Source of the DNA: Ruania alba
GTDB lineage: Bacteria; Actinomycetota; Actinomycetes; Actinomycetales; Beutenbergiaceae
DNA: 64,000 bases
Direction: 5' to 3'
Assembly (NCBI RefSeq): GCF_900105765.1
Contig: NZ_FNTX01000002.1
Span: forward strand, 1,116,001 to 1,180,000
The notes beneath the pieces are model-generated. The model had not been told where the DNA came from. It saw only the letters and a program-made list of their open reading frames with translations, and did no database searches. Shown piece by piece: positions 34,075-43,351 of the stretch; position 1 is the stretch's first letter, and every line of letters starts with the position of its first letter. The translations under genes and the position numbers were made by a program.

Positions 34075-34956
34075 TCACCAGGCGTCCAGGTGCCGGTGGT
34101 GCGGCCCGGGTGGAGGGGTGTAGTCCACCTGGTGGGCCGGGTCGAGGTACGTGCGGGCGAAGGTGAGTGAGGCCTGCAGGTCGGCCACCCGCTCGGCGGC
34201 TGTGCGGGCGCGGCGGGTCTGGATCTCGATCACCACGTCCCCGGCGAAGCCTCGCCGGGTGAGCTCACCGAGCAGGTCGGCGCACGGCTGGTCGCCCCGG
34301 CCGGGTACGAGGTGCTCATCCATCATCGACGCCGTCCCGTCCGCCAGGTGCACGTGTGCCAGCCGGTCGGCGAAGACGTCGAGCAGGTCGAGGCTGTTCT
34401 GCCGCGCCACGGCGGCGTGGGAGACGTCCAGGGTCACCTGGTCGTAGTCGTGCTCCGTCGGGTCCCAGCCGGGAAGGTAAGCCTTCATCTCCCGTTTGCC
34501 GCCGCGCCAGGGGTACATGTTCTCGACGGCGATCGTCAGGTCCGGTTCGGCGTTCACCTCGTGGACGTGCTCGGCGAAGCCCCGGGCGTAGCGGTACTGC
34601 CAGCGGAATGGCGGGTGCACGACCACCGTGCTCGCGCCGAGCTCGCGTGCGAGGTCGGCGGTGCGGTCCAGCTTGCCTCGGGGAGACGAGCCCCACACCC
34701 GGCGGGAGAGCAGGATCGTGGGCGCATGCACGCTCCGGACCGGGAGGTCGTAACGCTGGACGAGGCGCCGCAGATGTTTCACGTCCTGGCTGGTCGGGTC
34801 GGACCAGACCATCAGCTCCAGCCCGTCGTAGCCGAGCTCGGCGGCGATCTCGAAGGCGTACGGCGTCTTGCGCGGATACACGCTCACGCTGGAGAGGGTG
34901 ACGGGGATCCGGGGTGAACTCGTGGAGGGCTCGTCCCGCGTCGCTTCCTCGGTCAT
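34075..34956 (-). CDS. Sugar phosphate isomerase/epimerase-type TIM barrel protein
   Basis: The 293-aa protein has the AP-endonuclease-2/xylose-isomerase-like fold: TIAVENMYPW, VTLDVSHAAVA, AHVHLADG and DVVIEIQTR supply the Glu, Asp/His and Glu metal ligands. Members isomerise or epimerise sugars and inositols; none can be picked here. ATG 34956 was chosen because a TACCCT -10 box ends 7 nt before it (leaderless); upstream in-frame codons look non-coding. It is not in an operon. Confidence 0.85.
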   Translation of the reverse strand: MTEEATRDEPSTSSPRIPVTLSSVSVYPRKTPYAFEIAAELGYDGLELMVWSDPTSQDVKHLRRLVQRYDLPVRSVHAPTILLSRRVWGSSPRGKLDRTADLARELGASTVVVHPPFRWQYRYARGFAEHVHEVNAEPDLTIAVENMYPWRGGKREMKAYLPGWDPTEHDYDQVTLDVSHAAVARQNSLDLLDVFADRLAHVHLADGTASMMDEHLVPGRGDQPCADLLGELTRRGFAGDVVIEIQTRRARTAAERVADLQASLTFARTYLDPAHQVDYTPPPGPHHRHLDAW

Positions 34957-35214
34957 GCGAGTCAGGGTAGCCCTGGCGGCTGGGTGTTGCCTGGGGAATG
35001 GGCTGGTGGTGTCGGCGTGCTCAGAGAGTTGGACCGGGTGGTGGGGTCGCGGTGTCGGTCCTGGTGCAGATCGGGACGACGAAGGGGGCTTGGAGCGCCA
35101 GTTCGGCCAGAACTGCGCGCCGGCCGAGGACGGGCCCGCTCGCACCGTCAGCGGTCACCGGGAACCGTGACACGTCATGACACATCGGTGCGCGCCGGTC
35201 GGTCGGGAACGCTT

Positions 35215-36900
35215 TCACTCGAGCAGGGCTGGTTCTCGCGGTGGTGGGTCCCAGTGGGGCTGTTCGCAGGGCGGTGGGTGGCGGTAGCTGATGGGATGTC
35301 CGCCTGCTCGGGTGAAGTGCCAGTGGTCGTGGTGTCTGGTGATGGCGATCTGGCGTTGGTGGACCACCCGGTGGTGCCACCGGCAGAGCAGGATGCCGTG
35401 GTGGGTGTTGGTGTGTCCGCCGCGGGACCACCAGATGCTGTGGTGGATCTCGCCCCAGCCTGGTGGTGCGGTGCATCCGGGGTAGGCGCAGTGCTTGTCG
35501 CGGGCGACGATGGCGGTGGCCTGTGCGCGGGTGTGTAGCCGCTGGGCCCGTCCGACGTCGAGCGGTTGGCCCTCGGGGTCGAAGATGACGCGGGTGAACT
35601 CGGAGCCGCACACGAGATGGGCGAGTTGCGCGGGGCTCAGTGGGGTGCCGTCATCGAGCATGGCGGGCTCGGTACCCGTCATGGCGGTGTAGTCGATCCG
35701 GGTGGCGATGGTGGTGCCGTCGGGCACCTCACTGGTGCGAGTGCCGGTACCGGCGCTAGTACCCGCGCCAGTCTCGGCGCCAGGGCCGGGGCCGGTCGGT
35801 GGGCGTGCGCTGCAGCCCGAATCGGCGGGGTCGCCTGTGCTACCTGCGAGGTTCGTGTCGTTGCGGCGGTGGTGTTCCTCGTTGGTGCCGCTGGTGTGGT
35901 CGGTGACCAAGCGGTGGAGCGTGTGGGCGTCGACGGTGACGGTGGTGTGCGGCCGGATTCGAGCACCGGGCTGCAGCGTTCCGGAGTCCAGGGTGAGGTG
36001 GGTGAGGGTGATCAGCGCGTCGGCCAGGCGTTGGGAGGGGCTGCGGTCGTCGCTGGTGTCGGGAACGCCGACGATGGCTTCGAGGGCGATCCTGAGGGCG
36101 TGGCCGTTCTCGGGGGTGAGCCAGCCGTTGAGGGCGTAGCCGTCGAGGGTTTCGGAGACGAAGAGGTGTTGTTTGTCCGCGTCGGCGACCCAGTTGCGGT
36201 CAGCGGCTTCGGGGTCGGCGCGGATGGCCCAGGCTTGGAGGGCGCGGCGGAACTGGTCGGCACCCAGCAGGGTGGCTTGGCGGACGAGGAATGCTTCGCC
36301 AATGTCGGGGTCGGTGAGCTGGCTGATCAGGACGGGTGTCCTGGTGGCGTGGTGAGCGAGGAGGGTGGCGTGATCGTCGCTGATCGTGCCGGCTGCGAGT
36401 GCTGCCTGGGTGAGGGGGAGGTGGTCGCGTAGCAGGGTGGCGGTGCGGATCCGGGTGCGGGTGGGGCCGAGGCGGCGGCGCGTGTGGCCCGCCCACCAGG
36501 TAGGCAGGCTGCGGTAGCCGGTCAGGGCCCACGTGCCGTCAGCCTCGATGGTGGTGGCCAGTTGGTGGGTGAAGGCGTGCAGGCGTCGTTCGACGCTCTC
36601 GACCTGGTCGACCAGTCCGGTCAGCCGGTCGGAGGCGAGCTCCTGCAGGTCGATCTGCACGAGCGCGTCCAGCTCGGCGGTGATCTGGTCCAGGCGGTGC
36701 TCGACCTGCGCAGCCGCCACCTCACTCGTCGTGCTGGCGGTGGGACGGGTGCCCTGGCCATCACGGTCGCCAGCTCGGCCGGTGTCGATCCAGCTGTCGC
36801 TGGTGCTGGTGCCCGTGTTGCTGGTCGGCTCCGGGGCACTGACGACCGTGATGGTGTCGGTCGGCTCGGTGCCCGGGTGGGTGTCGATCGTGGTGGTCAC
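35215..36900 (-). CDS. DUF222/13E12-type protein with HNH endonuclease domain
   Basis: The 561-aa protein has a disordered Thr-rich head, a DUF222 domain (about 85-400) interrupted by a low-complexity Gly/Thr/Ala-rich stretch (about 360-400), and a C-terminal HNH domain with HCAYPGC...EIHHSIWWSRGG...LCRWHHRVVHQ. The family is multi-copy in many actinobacteria (13E12 family of M. tuberculosis) and may be mobile or nuclease-like; its role is unknown. It is preceded by an unusual region with DnaA-box-like sequences at 37018-37103. Confidence 0.88.
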   Translation of the reverse strand: MTTTIDTHPGTEPTDTITVVSAPEPTSNTGTSTSDSWIDTGRAGDRDGQGTRPTASTTSEVAAAQVEHRLDQITAELDALVQIDLQELASDRLTGLVDQVESVERRLHAFTHQLATTIEADGTWALTGYRSLPTWWAGHTRRRLGPTRTRIRTATLLRDHLPLTQAALAAGTISDDHATLLAHHATRTPVLISQLTDPDIGEAFLVRQATLLGADQFRRALQAWAIRADPEAADRNWVADADKQHLFVSETLDGYALNGWLTPENGHALRIALEAIVGVPDTSDDRSPSQRLADALITLTHLTLDSGTLQPGARIRPHTTVTVDAHTLHRLVTDHTSGTNEEHHRRNDTNLAGSTGDPADSGCSARPPTGPGPGAETGAGTSAGTGTRTSEVPDGTTIATRIDYTAMTGTEPAMLDDGTPLSPAQLAHLVCGSEFTRVIFDPEGQPLDVGRAQRLHTRAQATAIVARDKHCAYPGCTAPPGWGEIHHSIWWSRGGHTNTHHGILLCRWHHRVVHQRQIAITRHHDHWHFTRAGGHPISYRHPPPCEQPHWDPPPREPALLE

Positions 36901-36993
36901 CGGGCACCTCCTCAGCGGTGTGTGATGTGTGGTTGGGGCGTGCTCTCAGCCTAGAACGGGCGTGCGTGTAGAGCAACATTTTTCGTTGGTATT

Positions 36994-37011
36994 ACGCGGA
37001 AAAATCCGCGT
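36994..37011. promoter_or_regulatory. Perfect hairpin upstream of the DUF222/HNH gene
   Basis: ACGCGGA-AAAA-TCCGCGT is a 7-bp inverted repeat with a 4-nt loop in a locally AT-rich stretch. It may be an operator, or the 5' end structure of the HNH mRNA. Confidence 0.4.
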
Positions 37012-37017
37012 CCTACT

Positions 37018-37103
37018 TGTGGACAATGGTGCATCGCGTGTGCGGTTGTGGACAGCCGCGGGTGGATGCCGCACAACGTTGCGCTCGACCACGGTTGTCC
37101 ACA
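37018..37103. other. Cluster of three DnaA-box-like sequences
   Basis: TGTGGACAA (37018-37026) is the exact complement of TTGTCCACA, the box preferred by actinobacterial DnaA. TGTGGACAG (37047-37055) differs by one base, and TTGTCCACA (37095-37103) is exact on the plus strand. No dnaA or dnaN gene is near, so this is not the usual oriC. Confidence 0.5.
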
Positions 37104-37240
37104 GATACGCCCCTGGAGCACGCGGTCTCGGCAGCGCCTCGCAAAGGGCGGGGTTGCCAGGAAGTGAGACGAGTAGTCCACCCATTGAGCGTGCCGGGCG
37201 GTTGGTCCCGGTGCCCGCCCACCGGTGACCGGCTGGCTAA

Positions 37241-37317
37241 CGCGGCCACAGGTGCCGTCCGGGTGGCGCGGCCATAGGTTCCGTCGGGTGGCTAGGCCTC
37301 GGTACCCGTCCGGGTGA
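37241..37317. repeat. Degenerate tandem repeat, about three 26-bp units
   Basis: Units at 37241-37266, 37267-37291 and 37292-37317 share CGGCC at the front and CCGTC(C)GGGTG at the end. Units 1 and 2 match at 23 of 26 positions; unit 3 is weaker (18 of 26). Confidence 0.55.
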
Positions 37318-37363
37318 CACCCGCCATGGATGCGCGGTGGGGTGACCCGCCGCTCCCACCACC

Positions 37364-38728
37364 TCAGGGGCGATACGCGGAAAGCCTCCTGGACCGCCAG
37401 AGTCCGCTCGCGGCCGCGAGGGTGGCCACCGCCATCAACACGCTTGACCCGGCCAGTGCTACCGGGAGTGAGGTGAGGGTGAGCAGCCCGCTCACCGCGA
37501 TGATCCCGAGTGATTGCGCGGTGCGCAGCAGTGCGAAGACTTCCGCCCGTCGAGGCTCGGGCGCTAGGCGATCGAGGGTCAGCGAGTAGTGCGTTCCGAG
37601 TGGAGCCAGGAGTGCCCCGACCAGCACCGCACCGAGCAGCGTCGTCCACAACGCCGGACCAACGGCGATCAGCAGGGTGCCGACCGTCGTCACCAGCAAC
37701 TGCACCACCACGGTGACCGCGGGCGATGTCCTGTTCCGGGCGCTCACCCAGATGCCGCCGGCGACCGAGGCCAGGCAGAGCGTCGTAGCGAAAAGGAAGC
37801 CGGCCGCCGGAGTGAGCCCGAAGCGGATGGCTAGGGACACGGCGCCCACCTCGATCCCCGCCACCGCTGCGGACCCGGCGGTGGCGCACAGCAACCACAG
37901 GGCGATCTCGGGCGTGATCAGACTTGCCGGTCTCCGCCGGGTAGGTGCGGCCGCCTCGGTCGGAGTAGCGTCTGCAGCAGTCTCCGAGCTGACTGTTGAC
38001 CACGCTGCGGCGGTCGCCGAGATCTCCTGCGCCGACTTCGGCGTCGATGGTGCCGCCGACGCGACCCGCGGTACGAGCACGAACGACCCCGCCCCGAGCA
38101 CAGCCAGCGCGAGCACCGCGGCTGGTGCGGAGATCGAGCCGAGCAGCGAGGCGAGCGCCGGAGCGCTCACGAACACCACCTCGTTCATGGTCGCCGCGAT
38201 CCCGAGTGCGCGCGGCAGCCGCCAGGGCTGAACCACATGATTGAGCGTCGTCCGTAGATGACCGTAGGCCGCACCGCTGACCAGTCCGGCCGCAGCCGCA
38301 GCTGCCACCAGCCACGGGAAAGGTGCCGCCAGGTGCGCCAGCAGGGCCACCGCGACGAGCGCGACGGTCCGGATCGCCACCAACAATCGCACCGAGGTGG
38401 TCGTCCCGATCCTGCGAGTGATCCGAGTGACCGGTACCGCGCCGATCACCTGGGCGGCGGTCATCGCCAGGACCATGGCGGCACCGCTGTCTGCGGTCCC
38501 AGTCAGTGGCAGCGCCACGAGGGCGAACGCGATCGGTGCGGCAGCCTGCGGGACGGCAAAGCTGGCGTAGGAGGTGAGCCACCGTGCGAGCGCCACCCGC
38601 GAGGTGGTCGTCGGTGGAGGGGTGGCCCCGGGAGGCGCCGCGCCCTGTGCGTCACCGTCGGACGGCGACCTGCCCTGCTCGGGCGGCGAGCCACTCGGGT
38701 GCCCCTCACCCGGGCGCGCCTCACTCAT
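37364..38728 (-). CDS. MFS transporter
   Basis: The 454-aa protein has a disordered Pro/Gly head of about 45 residues and 11-12 predicted membrane helices. MFS features are a QVIGAVPVTRITRRIG loop (motif A-like, imperfect) and the repeated hydrophobic halves. Its ATG (38728) overlaps the stop of the aldolase-like gene (38721-38723), so they form one translationally coupled unit on the minus strand. With the divergent fucosidase operon it could export or import a sugar-acid intermediate, but the substrate is not readable. Confidence 0.82.
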   Translation of the reverse strand: MSEARPGEGHPSGSPPEQGRSPSDGDAQGAAPPGATPPPTTTSRVALARWLTSYASFAVPQAAAPIAFALVALPLTGTADSGAAMVLAMTAAQVIGAVPVTRITRRIGTTTSVRLLVAIRTVALVAVALLAHLAAPFPWLVAAAAAAGLVSGAAYGHLRTTLNHVVQPWRLPRALGIAATMNEVVFVSAPALASLLGSISAPAAVLALAVLGAGSFVLVPRVASAAPSTPKSAQEISATAAAWSTVSSETAADATPTEAAAPTRRRPASLITPEIALWLLCATAGSAAVAGIEVGAVSLAIRFGLTPAAGFLFATTLCLASVAGGIWVSARNRTSPAVTVVVQLLVTTVGTLLIAVGPALWTTLLGAVLVGALLAPLGTHYSLTLDRLAPEPRRAEVFALLRTAQSLGIIAVSGLLTLTSLPVALAGSSVLMAVATLAAASGLWRSRRLSAYRP

Positions 38729-39665
38729 CCCGGTCGGGCTCCGCCGCATGGTCGAGCGTCTCGAGCACCGCCGCCACCCGCCGTCGTTGCTCCCCGTCCA
38801 GCCCGCGGATCGGGAGCGGGAGGCACGGCTGCTCGGCAATCCCGAGCAGTTCGGCGATGGCGGCGATCACCCGGATGCTGCCTCCCATCTCGGTGAACAG
38901 CTGCCACAATGGTGCCAGCCGCGCGTTCTCGGCATCGGCCTCCGCAGCGTTGCCTGCCAGCGCCGGGCGTGCCAGTCGTACCGCCACCTCGGGCACGGTG
39001 CCGGCGATCACCGAGTACCAGGCGTCGCACCCGGCGGCGAGCCCGGCCGTGGCGAACGGGTCGCCGGAGACGCCGATGGTGACGTCCTCACTCACCGCAC
39101 CACGGATCGTCGCGACGTGCTCACGCGCCGCCGCCGGCTCGGTCGGTACCCCGGGAATCTTGATCGACACCACCCCTGGCACGCGTGCCACCCGCGCATA
39201 CAGCTCTTGCGTGAAGGTGATGTGTGTCGTTCCCGGGTTGTCGTAGACGATCACCGGCGCCGGGCTGTGCGCCGCAACCGTCTCCACGAGCCCAATCACG
39301 TCGTCATCGGTGAGCGGGTGGTAGGACATCGCGGGCAGCAGCACTGCCGCGGCACCTGCCTCCACGGCGTCATCGACATGCTCCAGCACGTGCGAGGTCC
39401 GCAACGATCCGACGCCGACGATCACCGGGACGCCGTCGGCATGCTCCACGGTCACCCGGGCCACCCGCGCCCGTTCGGCGCGGCTCAGATAGGGGTACAC
39501 GCCGGTCGACCCCAGCGCGCCGATCGAGTCGACGCCCGACGCCGCCACCCGAGCGACCTGGGCAGCGAACGCGCGCTCGTCCACGGCGTCGTCACGCATC
39601 GGGGTGAGGGGAAACGCGCTCAGTCCTGTGCAGGCGATGTGGTGGCCTCCTTGTCTCCCAGCCAC
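38721..39665 (-). CDS. Dihydrodipicolinate synthase-family aldolase
   Basis: A 314-aa class I aldolase of the DapA/NanA family. The Schiff-base lysine is Lys169 (SIKIPG) and the partner tyrosine is Tyr141 (VYDNP); ALGSTGVYPYLS replaces the usual GTTGE substrate loop, so true DapA activity is unlikely. Opposite a fucosidase operon, a role in cleaving a 2-keto-3-deoxy sugar acid is plausible. The start is unclear. GTG 39665 has no ribosome site and overlaps a TAAAGT -10-like box, while a strong AAGGAGG (39652 to 39646) lies 7 nt before an ATC codon (39638) that would give a normal family N-terminus. Confidence 0.85.
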   Translation of the reverse strand: MAGRQGGHHIACTGLSAFPLTPMRDDAVDERAFAAQVARVAASGVDSIGALGSTGVYPYLSRAERARVARVTVEHADGVPVIVGVGSLRTSHVLEHVDDAVEAGAAAVLLPAMSYHPLTDDDVIGLVETVAAHSPAPVIVYDNPGTTHITFTQELYARVARVPGVVSIKIPGVPTEPAAAREHVATIRGAVSEDVTIGVSGDPFATAGLAAGCDAWYSVIAGTVPEVAVRLARPALAGNAAEADAENARLAPLWQLFTEMGGSIRVIAAIAELLGIAEQPCLPLPIRGLDGEQRRRVAAVLETLDHAAEPDRDE

Positions 39666-39740
39666 TTTATCCGGGCTGCACTGATGGTCGATGGCGGTGG
39701 GATTGCCGGAGTCTGGCTGGCTCCGTCATGTCTTCCCATC

Positions 39741-39774
39741 TTGTTCTCAGATCCCGTAGCATCTATCCTATAGG
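39741..39774 (+). promoter_or_regulatory. Promoter with overlapping palindromic operator, fucosidase operon
   Basis: TTGTTC (39741-39746), a 17-nt spacer and TATCCT (39764-39769) form a good sigma-70-type promoter. A perfect 10-bp palindrome, TCCTATAGGA, overlaps the -10 and continues downstream (39766-39775). Short palindromes of this type suit GntR-family repressors, and an FCD/GntR gene is in the operon. Confidence 0.6.
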
Positions 39775-39806
39775 AAAGAGGCTCAACGAAGAGAGGCGTC
39801 AACGTC

Positions 39807-41147
39807 GTGAGTGACACCAGCACTGCAGCACTGAGCAGGGCCGTCAGCCAGATCCCGGGTGGGGAGTGGTTCACCGGTGCGGGATTCGGCGTCTTCATCC
39901 ACTGGGACCACGCCAGTCAGCAGGGCCTGGAGATCTCCTGGCCGCTGGTGGGTGGCGCGGGGATCCCGACCACGTCTGTGCCCGAGCAACACGTCTCCGT
40001 CGAGAAGTACCAGTCCAGCGCGGCCACTTTTGACCCCACAGAGTGGGACGCCCCGGCACTCGCACGGCTGCTTCGCGAGGCCGGTGCTACGTATGCGGTC
40101 TTCACCGCGCGCCACCACGCTGGGTATGCGATGTTCCGCTCGGCTCACTCGGACTTCTCAGTCGCGAGCACCCCGTCAGGCCGGGACCTGACTCGGGAGT
40201 ACGTGGATGCCATGCGCGCCGAGGGGATCCGGGTGGGTCTGTACTACTCCCTCTCCGACTGGAATCACCCCGACTACCCGGCCTTCACGGACGCCGACAG
40301 GCCGTATCCGGGTGAGCACTGGAGCGTGCGTGACGGCGTCGAGGTGAACACGCGCCCGGGAACGAAAGAGCACCGGCGCGCCGATCACGCTGCGTGGCAG
40401 CGTTACCGCGACTATCTCCGTGGCCAGCTGACCGAGCTGCTCACCGACTACGGGCAGATCGACCTGCTCTGGTTCGACGGTCAGTGGGAGCGAACGATCG
40501 CCGAGTGGCAGTCCGAGGATCTGCGCGCACTGATCAAGTCGCTGCAACCGAACGTGGTGATCAACGATCGGCTCCTCGGCCAAGGCGACTATGCCACGCC
40601 CGAGCAGGCGTACCCGCTGGTGCCGCCGGACGGGCCCTGGGAGCTGTGCCAGACGATCGGGGACTACTGGGCGTGGCGCCCGGACGACGTGCGGAACAAG
40701 AGCGCCCGCAGGCTGATCGCCGAACTGTGCGATGTGGCCGGCCGCGGCGGCAATCTCCTGCTGAACATCGGTCCGCGCGGCGACGGCTCGCTGAACCCGG
40801 ACCAGACGACGTTGCTGGAGCAGATCGGCGCCTGGATGTCTCAGCACGCCGAGTCCGTGATCGGAGTGGCCCCGACCCAGGCGGTGGACTTCCACGGTCC
40901 GACGACGACCCGACCCGGACGCCTGTACCTGCATCTGGTCATGCAACCGGTCGGCGAGTTCGCGGTCCGCGGTATCCCGATCGGGCGGGTGCAGCGCGTC
41001 TACCGACTCGCCGACGGACTCGAGCTCGAGCACGACTACCACCTCGGCCCCGATGCCGACCCCGATCGCGATCTCGGCGAACTCCGCATCGCCGCTCCCG
41101 ACAGCCCGTCCGGCGTCCTCGACGTGATCGCGATCGATCTGCGCTGA
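39807..41147 (+). CDS. Alpha-L-fucosidase, GH29
   Basis: The 446-aa enzyme removes L-fucose from glycans with retention. The GH29 N-terminal pattern is clear (FGVFIHWDHAS, YAVFTARHHAGYAMF, VGLYYSLSDW), and the nucleophile is Asp224 in LLWFDGQW. There is no signal peptide, so it should act in the cytoplasm on imported fucosyl oligosaccharide. Start is GTG 39807 with AGAGAGG upstream and a well-placed promoter. It heads an operon of seven genes running to 46471, all for uptake and catabolism of the released sugar. Confidence 0.92.
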   Translation: MSDTSTAALSRAVSQIPGGEWFTGAGFGVFIHWDHASQQGLEISWPLVGGAGIPTTSVPEQHVSVEKYQSSAATFDPTEWDAPALARLLREAGATYAVFTARHHAGYAMFRSAHSDFSVASTPSGRDLTREYVDAMRAEGIRVGLYYSLSDWNHPDYPAFTDADRPYPGEHWSVRDGVEVNTRPGTKEHRRADHAAWQRYRDYLRGQLTELLTDYGQIDLLWFDGQWERTIAEWQSEDLRALIKSLQPNVVINDRLLGQGDYATPEQAYPLVPPDGPWELCQTIGDYWAWRPDDVRNKSARRLIAELCDVAGRGGNLLLNIGPRGDGSLNPDQTTLLEQIGAWMSQHAESVIGVAPTQAVDFHGPTTTRPGRLYLHLVMQPVGEFAVRGIPIGRVQRVYRLADGLELEHDYHLGPDADPDRDLGELRIAAPDSPSGVLDVIAIDLR

Positions 41148-41183
41148 CTGTCCCACCCTGCTGCACTGACGAAGGAGTCTCCC

Positions 41184-42440
41184 GTGCCACTGAATCGCTC
41201 GAACCGAACCCGCGCTGCCCTCGCCTCGACCTCGGCTGCGGCCATGCTCGCCCTCGCCGCATGTTCCGGCGGCGGTTCCCAGACCCCCGACGACGGTCCG
41301 CTCACCATGTATACCTGGGTCAGCGGCGAGTCCGACCAAGCCCAGTGGGACTCGTTCATCGCGGGCGCCCAGGAGGTGGACCCGGACCTCGAGATCACTG
41401 TCGAAGGCCCCAGCTTCACCGACTACTGGACGAAGGTGAAGACCCGTCTTTCCGGGGACAACCCGCCCTGCATCCTCACCACGCAGGCGGCACGAGCGCA
41501 GGAGCTCGAGGCCCTGCTCATGCCCCTGGACGACCTGATTGCCGAGCAAGATCTCGACACCGATGCCATCGACGCGTCGATGCTGCAGGGGATGACCGTA
41601 GATGGAAGCGTCCGGGCTATCCCGTACGACGCCGAGCCGATCGTCCTGTACTACAACCAGGACACGTTCACCGAGGCCGGCCTCGACCTGCCGACTACGA
41701 CCTACACGCGCGAGCAGTTCCTCGACGACGCCCGTGCGCTCACCGATGGTGAGGATTATGCCCTTGCCATCACGCCAGGGATCTTCATCCCGAACGCGTG
41801 GGCACTGGCCGACGGCGTCCCTGCGGTCACTGAGGACGGTGAGCTGGCGCTGACGGATCCGGAGTTCGTGGCTCAGATGCAGAGCTACTACGACCTCGTG
41901 GCCGTCGAGCAGGTCGCCCGCGCTCCCGAAGCCTCGGACTCCGGCGAACTGGCGCAGCAGGCCTTTATCAACGGGGAGGTGGACATGCTCATCGAAGGCC
42001 CGTGGATGTACGGCACGTTCGCCGAATCGGCCGAGTTCGAGATGGGTTTGACGATCGTGCCGAGCACCTCCGGTGAGGCCACGGCGATGACCGCCGGCTC
42101 CGGCTTCGGGATCGCGAGCAACTGCGATCGTCCGGAGGAAGCCTTCGAGGCGATCGTCGCGCTCACGTCCCAGGGCGTGCAGGAGACCCAGGCCGCCGAG
42201 CGCGGCATCGTCCCGGCGCGCATCGATGCCCTCCCCGCATGGCAGGAAGGCAAGGCCGAGGGGGCCGGTGACGTGATCGCCGCACTGCTCGGGAACGCCA
42301 CGGCCCAGCTCACCACACCGACGTGGAACCAGGTGGAGACGCTGACCACGCAGTACGCCACCCAGGGATACCGGGGCGAGATGACGGCTGCCGAGATCAT
42401 GGAGCTCATCTCGAACTCGGCGGCGTCGGCGGCAGGCTGA
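41184..42440 (+). CDS. Sugar-binding lipoprotein (ABC transporter)
   Basis: The 418-aa extracellular binding protein has a signal peptide and lipobox Cys27 (LAAC) followed by a Gly/Ser linker. ITVEGPSFTDYWTKVKTRL and IEGPWMYGTFAESAEF are typical family-1 oligosaccharide-binding segments. Start GTG 41184 has AAGGAG 8 nt upstream. It feeds the permeases at 42440 and 43344; the fucosidase upstream suggests a fucosylated oligosaccharide as ligand. Confidence 0.92.
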   Translation: MPLNRSNRTRAALASTSAAAMLALAACSGGGSQTPDDGPLTMYTWVSGESDQAQWDSFIAGAQEVDPDLEITVEGPSFTDYWTKVKTRLSGDNPPCILTTQAARAQELEALLMPLDDLIAEQDLDTDAIDASMLQGMTVDGSVRAIPYDAEPIVLYYNQDTFTEAGLDLPTTTYTREQFLDDARALTDGEDYALAITPGIFIPNAWALADGVPAVTEDGELALTDPEFVAQMQSYYDLVAVEQVARAPEASDSGELAQQAFINGEVDMLIEGPWMYGTFAESAEFEMGLTIVPSTSGEATAMTAGSGFGIASNCDRPEEAFEAIVALTSQGVQETQAAERGIVPARIDALPAWQEGKAEGAGDVIAALLGNATAQLTTPTWNQVETLTTQYATQGYRGEMTAAEIMELISNSAASAAG

Positions 42441-43351
42441 TGACGGCGTCCCTCACCATGGACCGGCCGGCGCGTTCGCGCCGCCGGCCGGTCCGGGAAT
42501 CCTGGGTGGCGGTGGCATTCCTCGCCCCCGGTGCGATCGGGTTCGGCGCGTTCCTGCTGCTTCCGCTGGTGGGATCGGCGCTGATCAGCCTGTTCGAGTG
42601 GCCGATCTTCGGTGATCGTGAGTTCATCGGGCTGAGCAACTACGTCAAGCTGTTCGCCGATCCCACGTTCTACACAGTCCTGGTGAACACCGTCATCTTC
42701 GCGGTGGTCTACACGGGGGCGAACCTCGCGCTCGCCCTGGCGATCGCGCTCTGGTTGCAGACGAGGATGCGGGCCACAGGACTGTGGCGGGTGATCTTCT
42801 TCCTGCCCGTGATCACCCCGATGGTCGCGAACGCGCTGGTGTGGCGCCTGATGCTCTCCGAGGGAGGGTTGGTGAACGCCACCCTCGCCACGGCGGGCAT
42901 CGACGGGCAGCTGTGGCTCTCGGACTCGCGCTGGGCGCTCCTCTCCGTGATCGTCATGTCCGTGTGGCAGTCGTTCGGCTACAACGTGATCGTGCTCTCC
43001 GCCGGCCTGTCGGGGATTCCACGGGAGATCATGGAGGCGGCCCGGATCGACGGCACCCGCGCATGGAGCCGGGTGCGGTACGTGACGCTCCCGATCCTCT
43101 CGCCGTCGACGTTCTTCGCATCGACGATGACGATGATCGGGGCCTTCCAAGTGTTCGTGCAGCCGCTCTTCCTCACCCAGGGTGGACCCGGTGAGGCGAC
43201 CAACACCTTCGTGCTCTACCTCTATCGGAACGGGTTCGTCTTCGACCGGCTCGGGTACGCCTCAGCGCTGGCGTGGATCCTCTTCCTGGTGGTCATGCTC
43301 ATCACGGCTGTGCAGTTCGCTGGGCAACGCAGGTGGGTGAACTATGCGTGA
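42440..43351 (+). CDS. Sugar ABC transporter permease (MalF/UgpA type)
   Basis: A 303-aa inner-membrane protein with six predicted helices and the EAA loop IMEAARIDGTRAWSRVRYVTLP. ATG 42440 overlaps the TGA of the binding-protein gene by one base (TGATG), so translation is probably coupled; the longer upstream frame is a shadow of that gene. It partners with the next permease. Confidence 0.93.
   Translation: MTASLTMDRPARSRRRPVRESWVAVAFLAPGAIGFGAFLLLPLVGSALISLFEWPIFGDREFIGLSNYVKLFADPTFYTVLVNTVIFAVVYTGANLALALAIALWLQTRMRATGLWRVIFFLPVITPMVANALVWRLMLSEGGLVNATLATAGIDGQLWLSDSRWALLSVIVMSVWQSFGYNVIVLSAGLSGIPREIMEAARIDGTRAWSRVRYVTLPILSPSTFFASTMTMIGAFQVFVQPLFLTQGGPGEATNTFVLYLYRNGFVFDRLGYASALAWILFLVVMLITAVQFAGQRRWVNYA

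Larger units (their letters stand above)
36901..37363. other. 463-bp region with hairpin, DnaA-box-like sites and tandem repeats
   Basis: No gene is evident. It holds an AT-rich stretch (about 36975-37000), a 7-bp hairpin, three TTGTCCACA-like sites and about three copies of a 26-bp repeat, each listed separately. Confidence 0.65.

Noticed and set aside
37018-37103. The chromosomal origin of replication
   Set aside because: Only three boxes are present, and dnaA, dnaN, recF, gyrB and rpmH are absent; reported only as a box cluster.
36951-38582. Long open frame (543 codons) on the minus strand overlapping the MFS gene and its downstream gap
   Set aside because: It lies in another frame of the MFS gene, is dominated by Arg/Gly/Asp as expected for a shadow in GC-rich DNA, and has no ribosome site.
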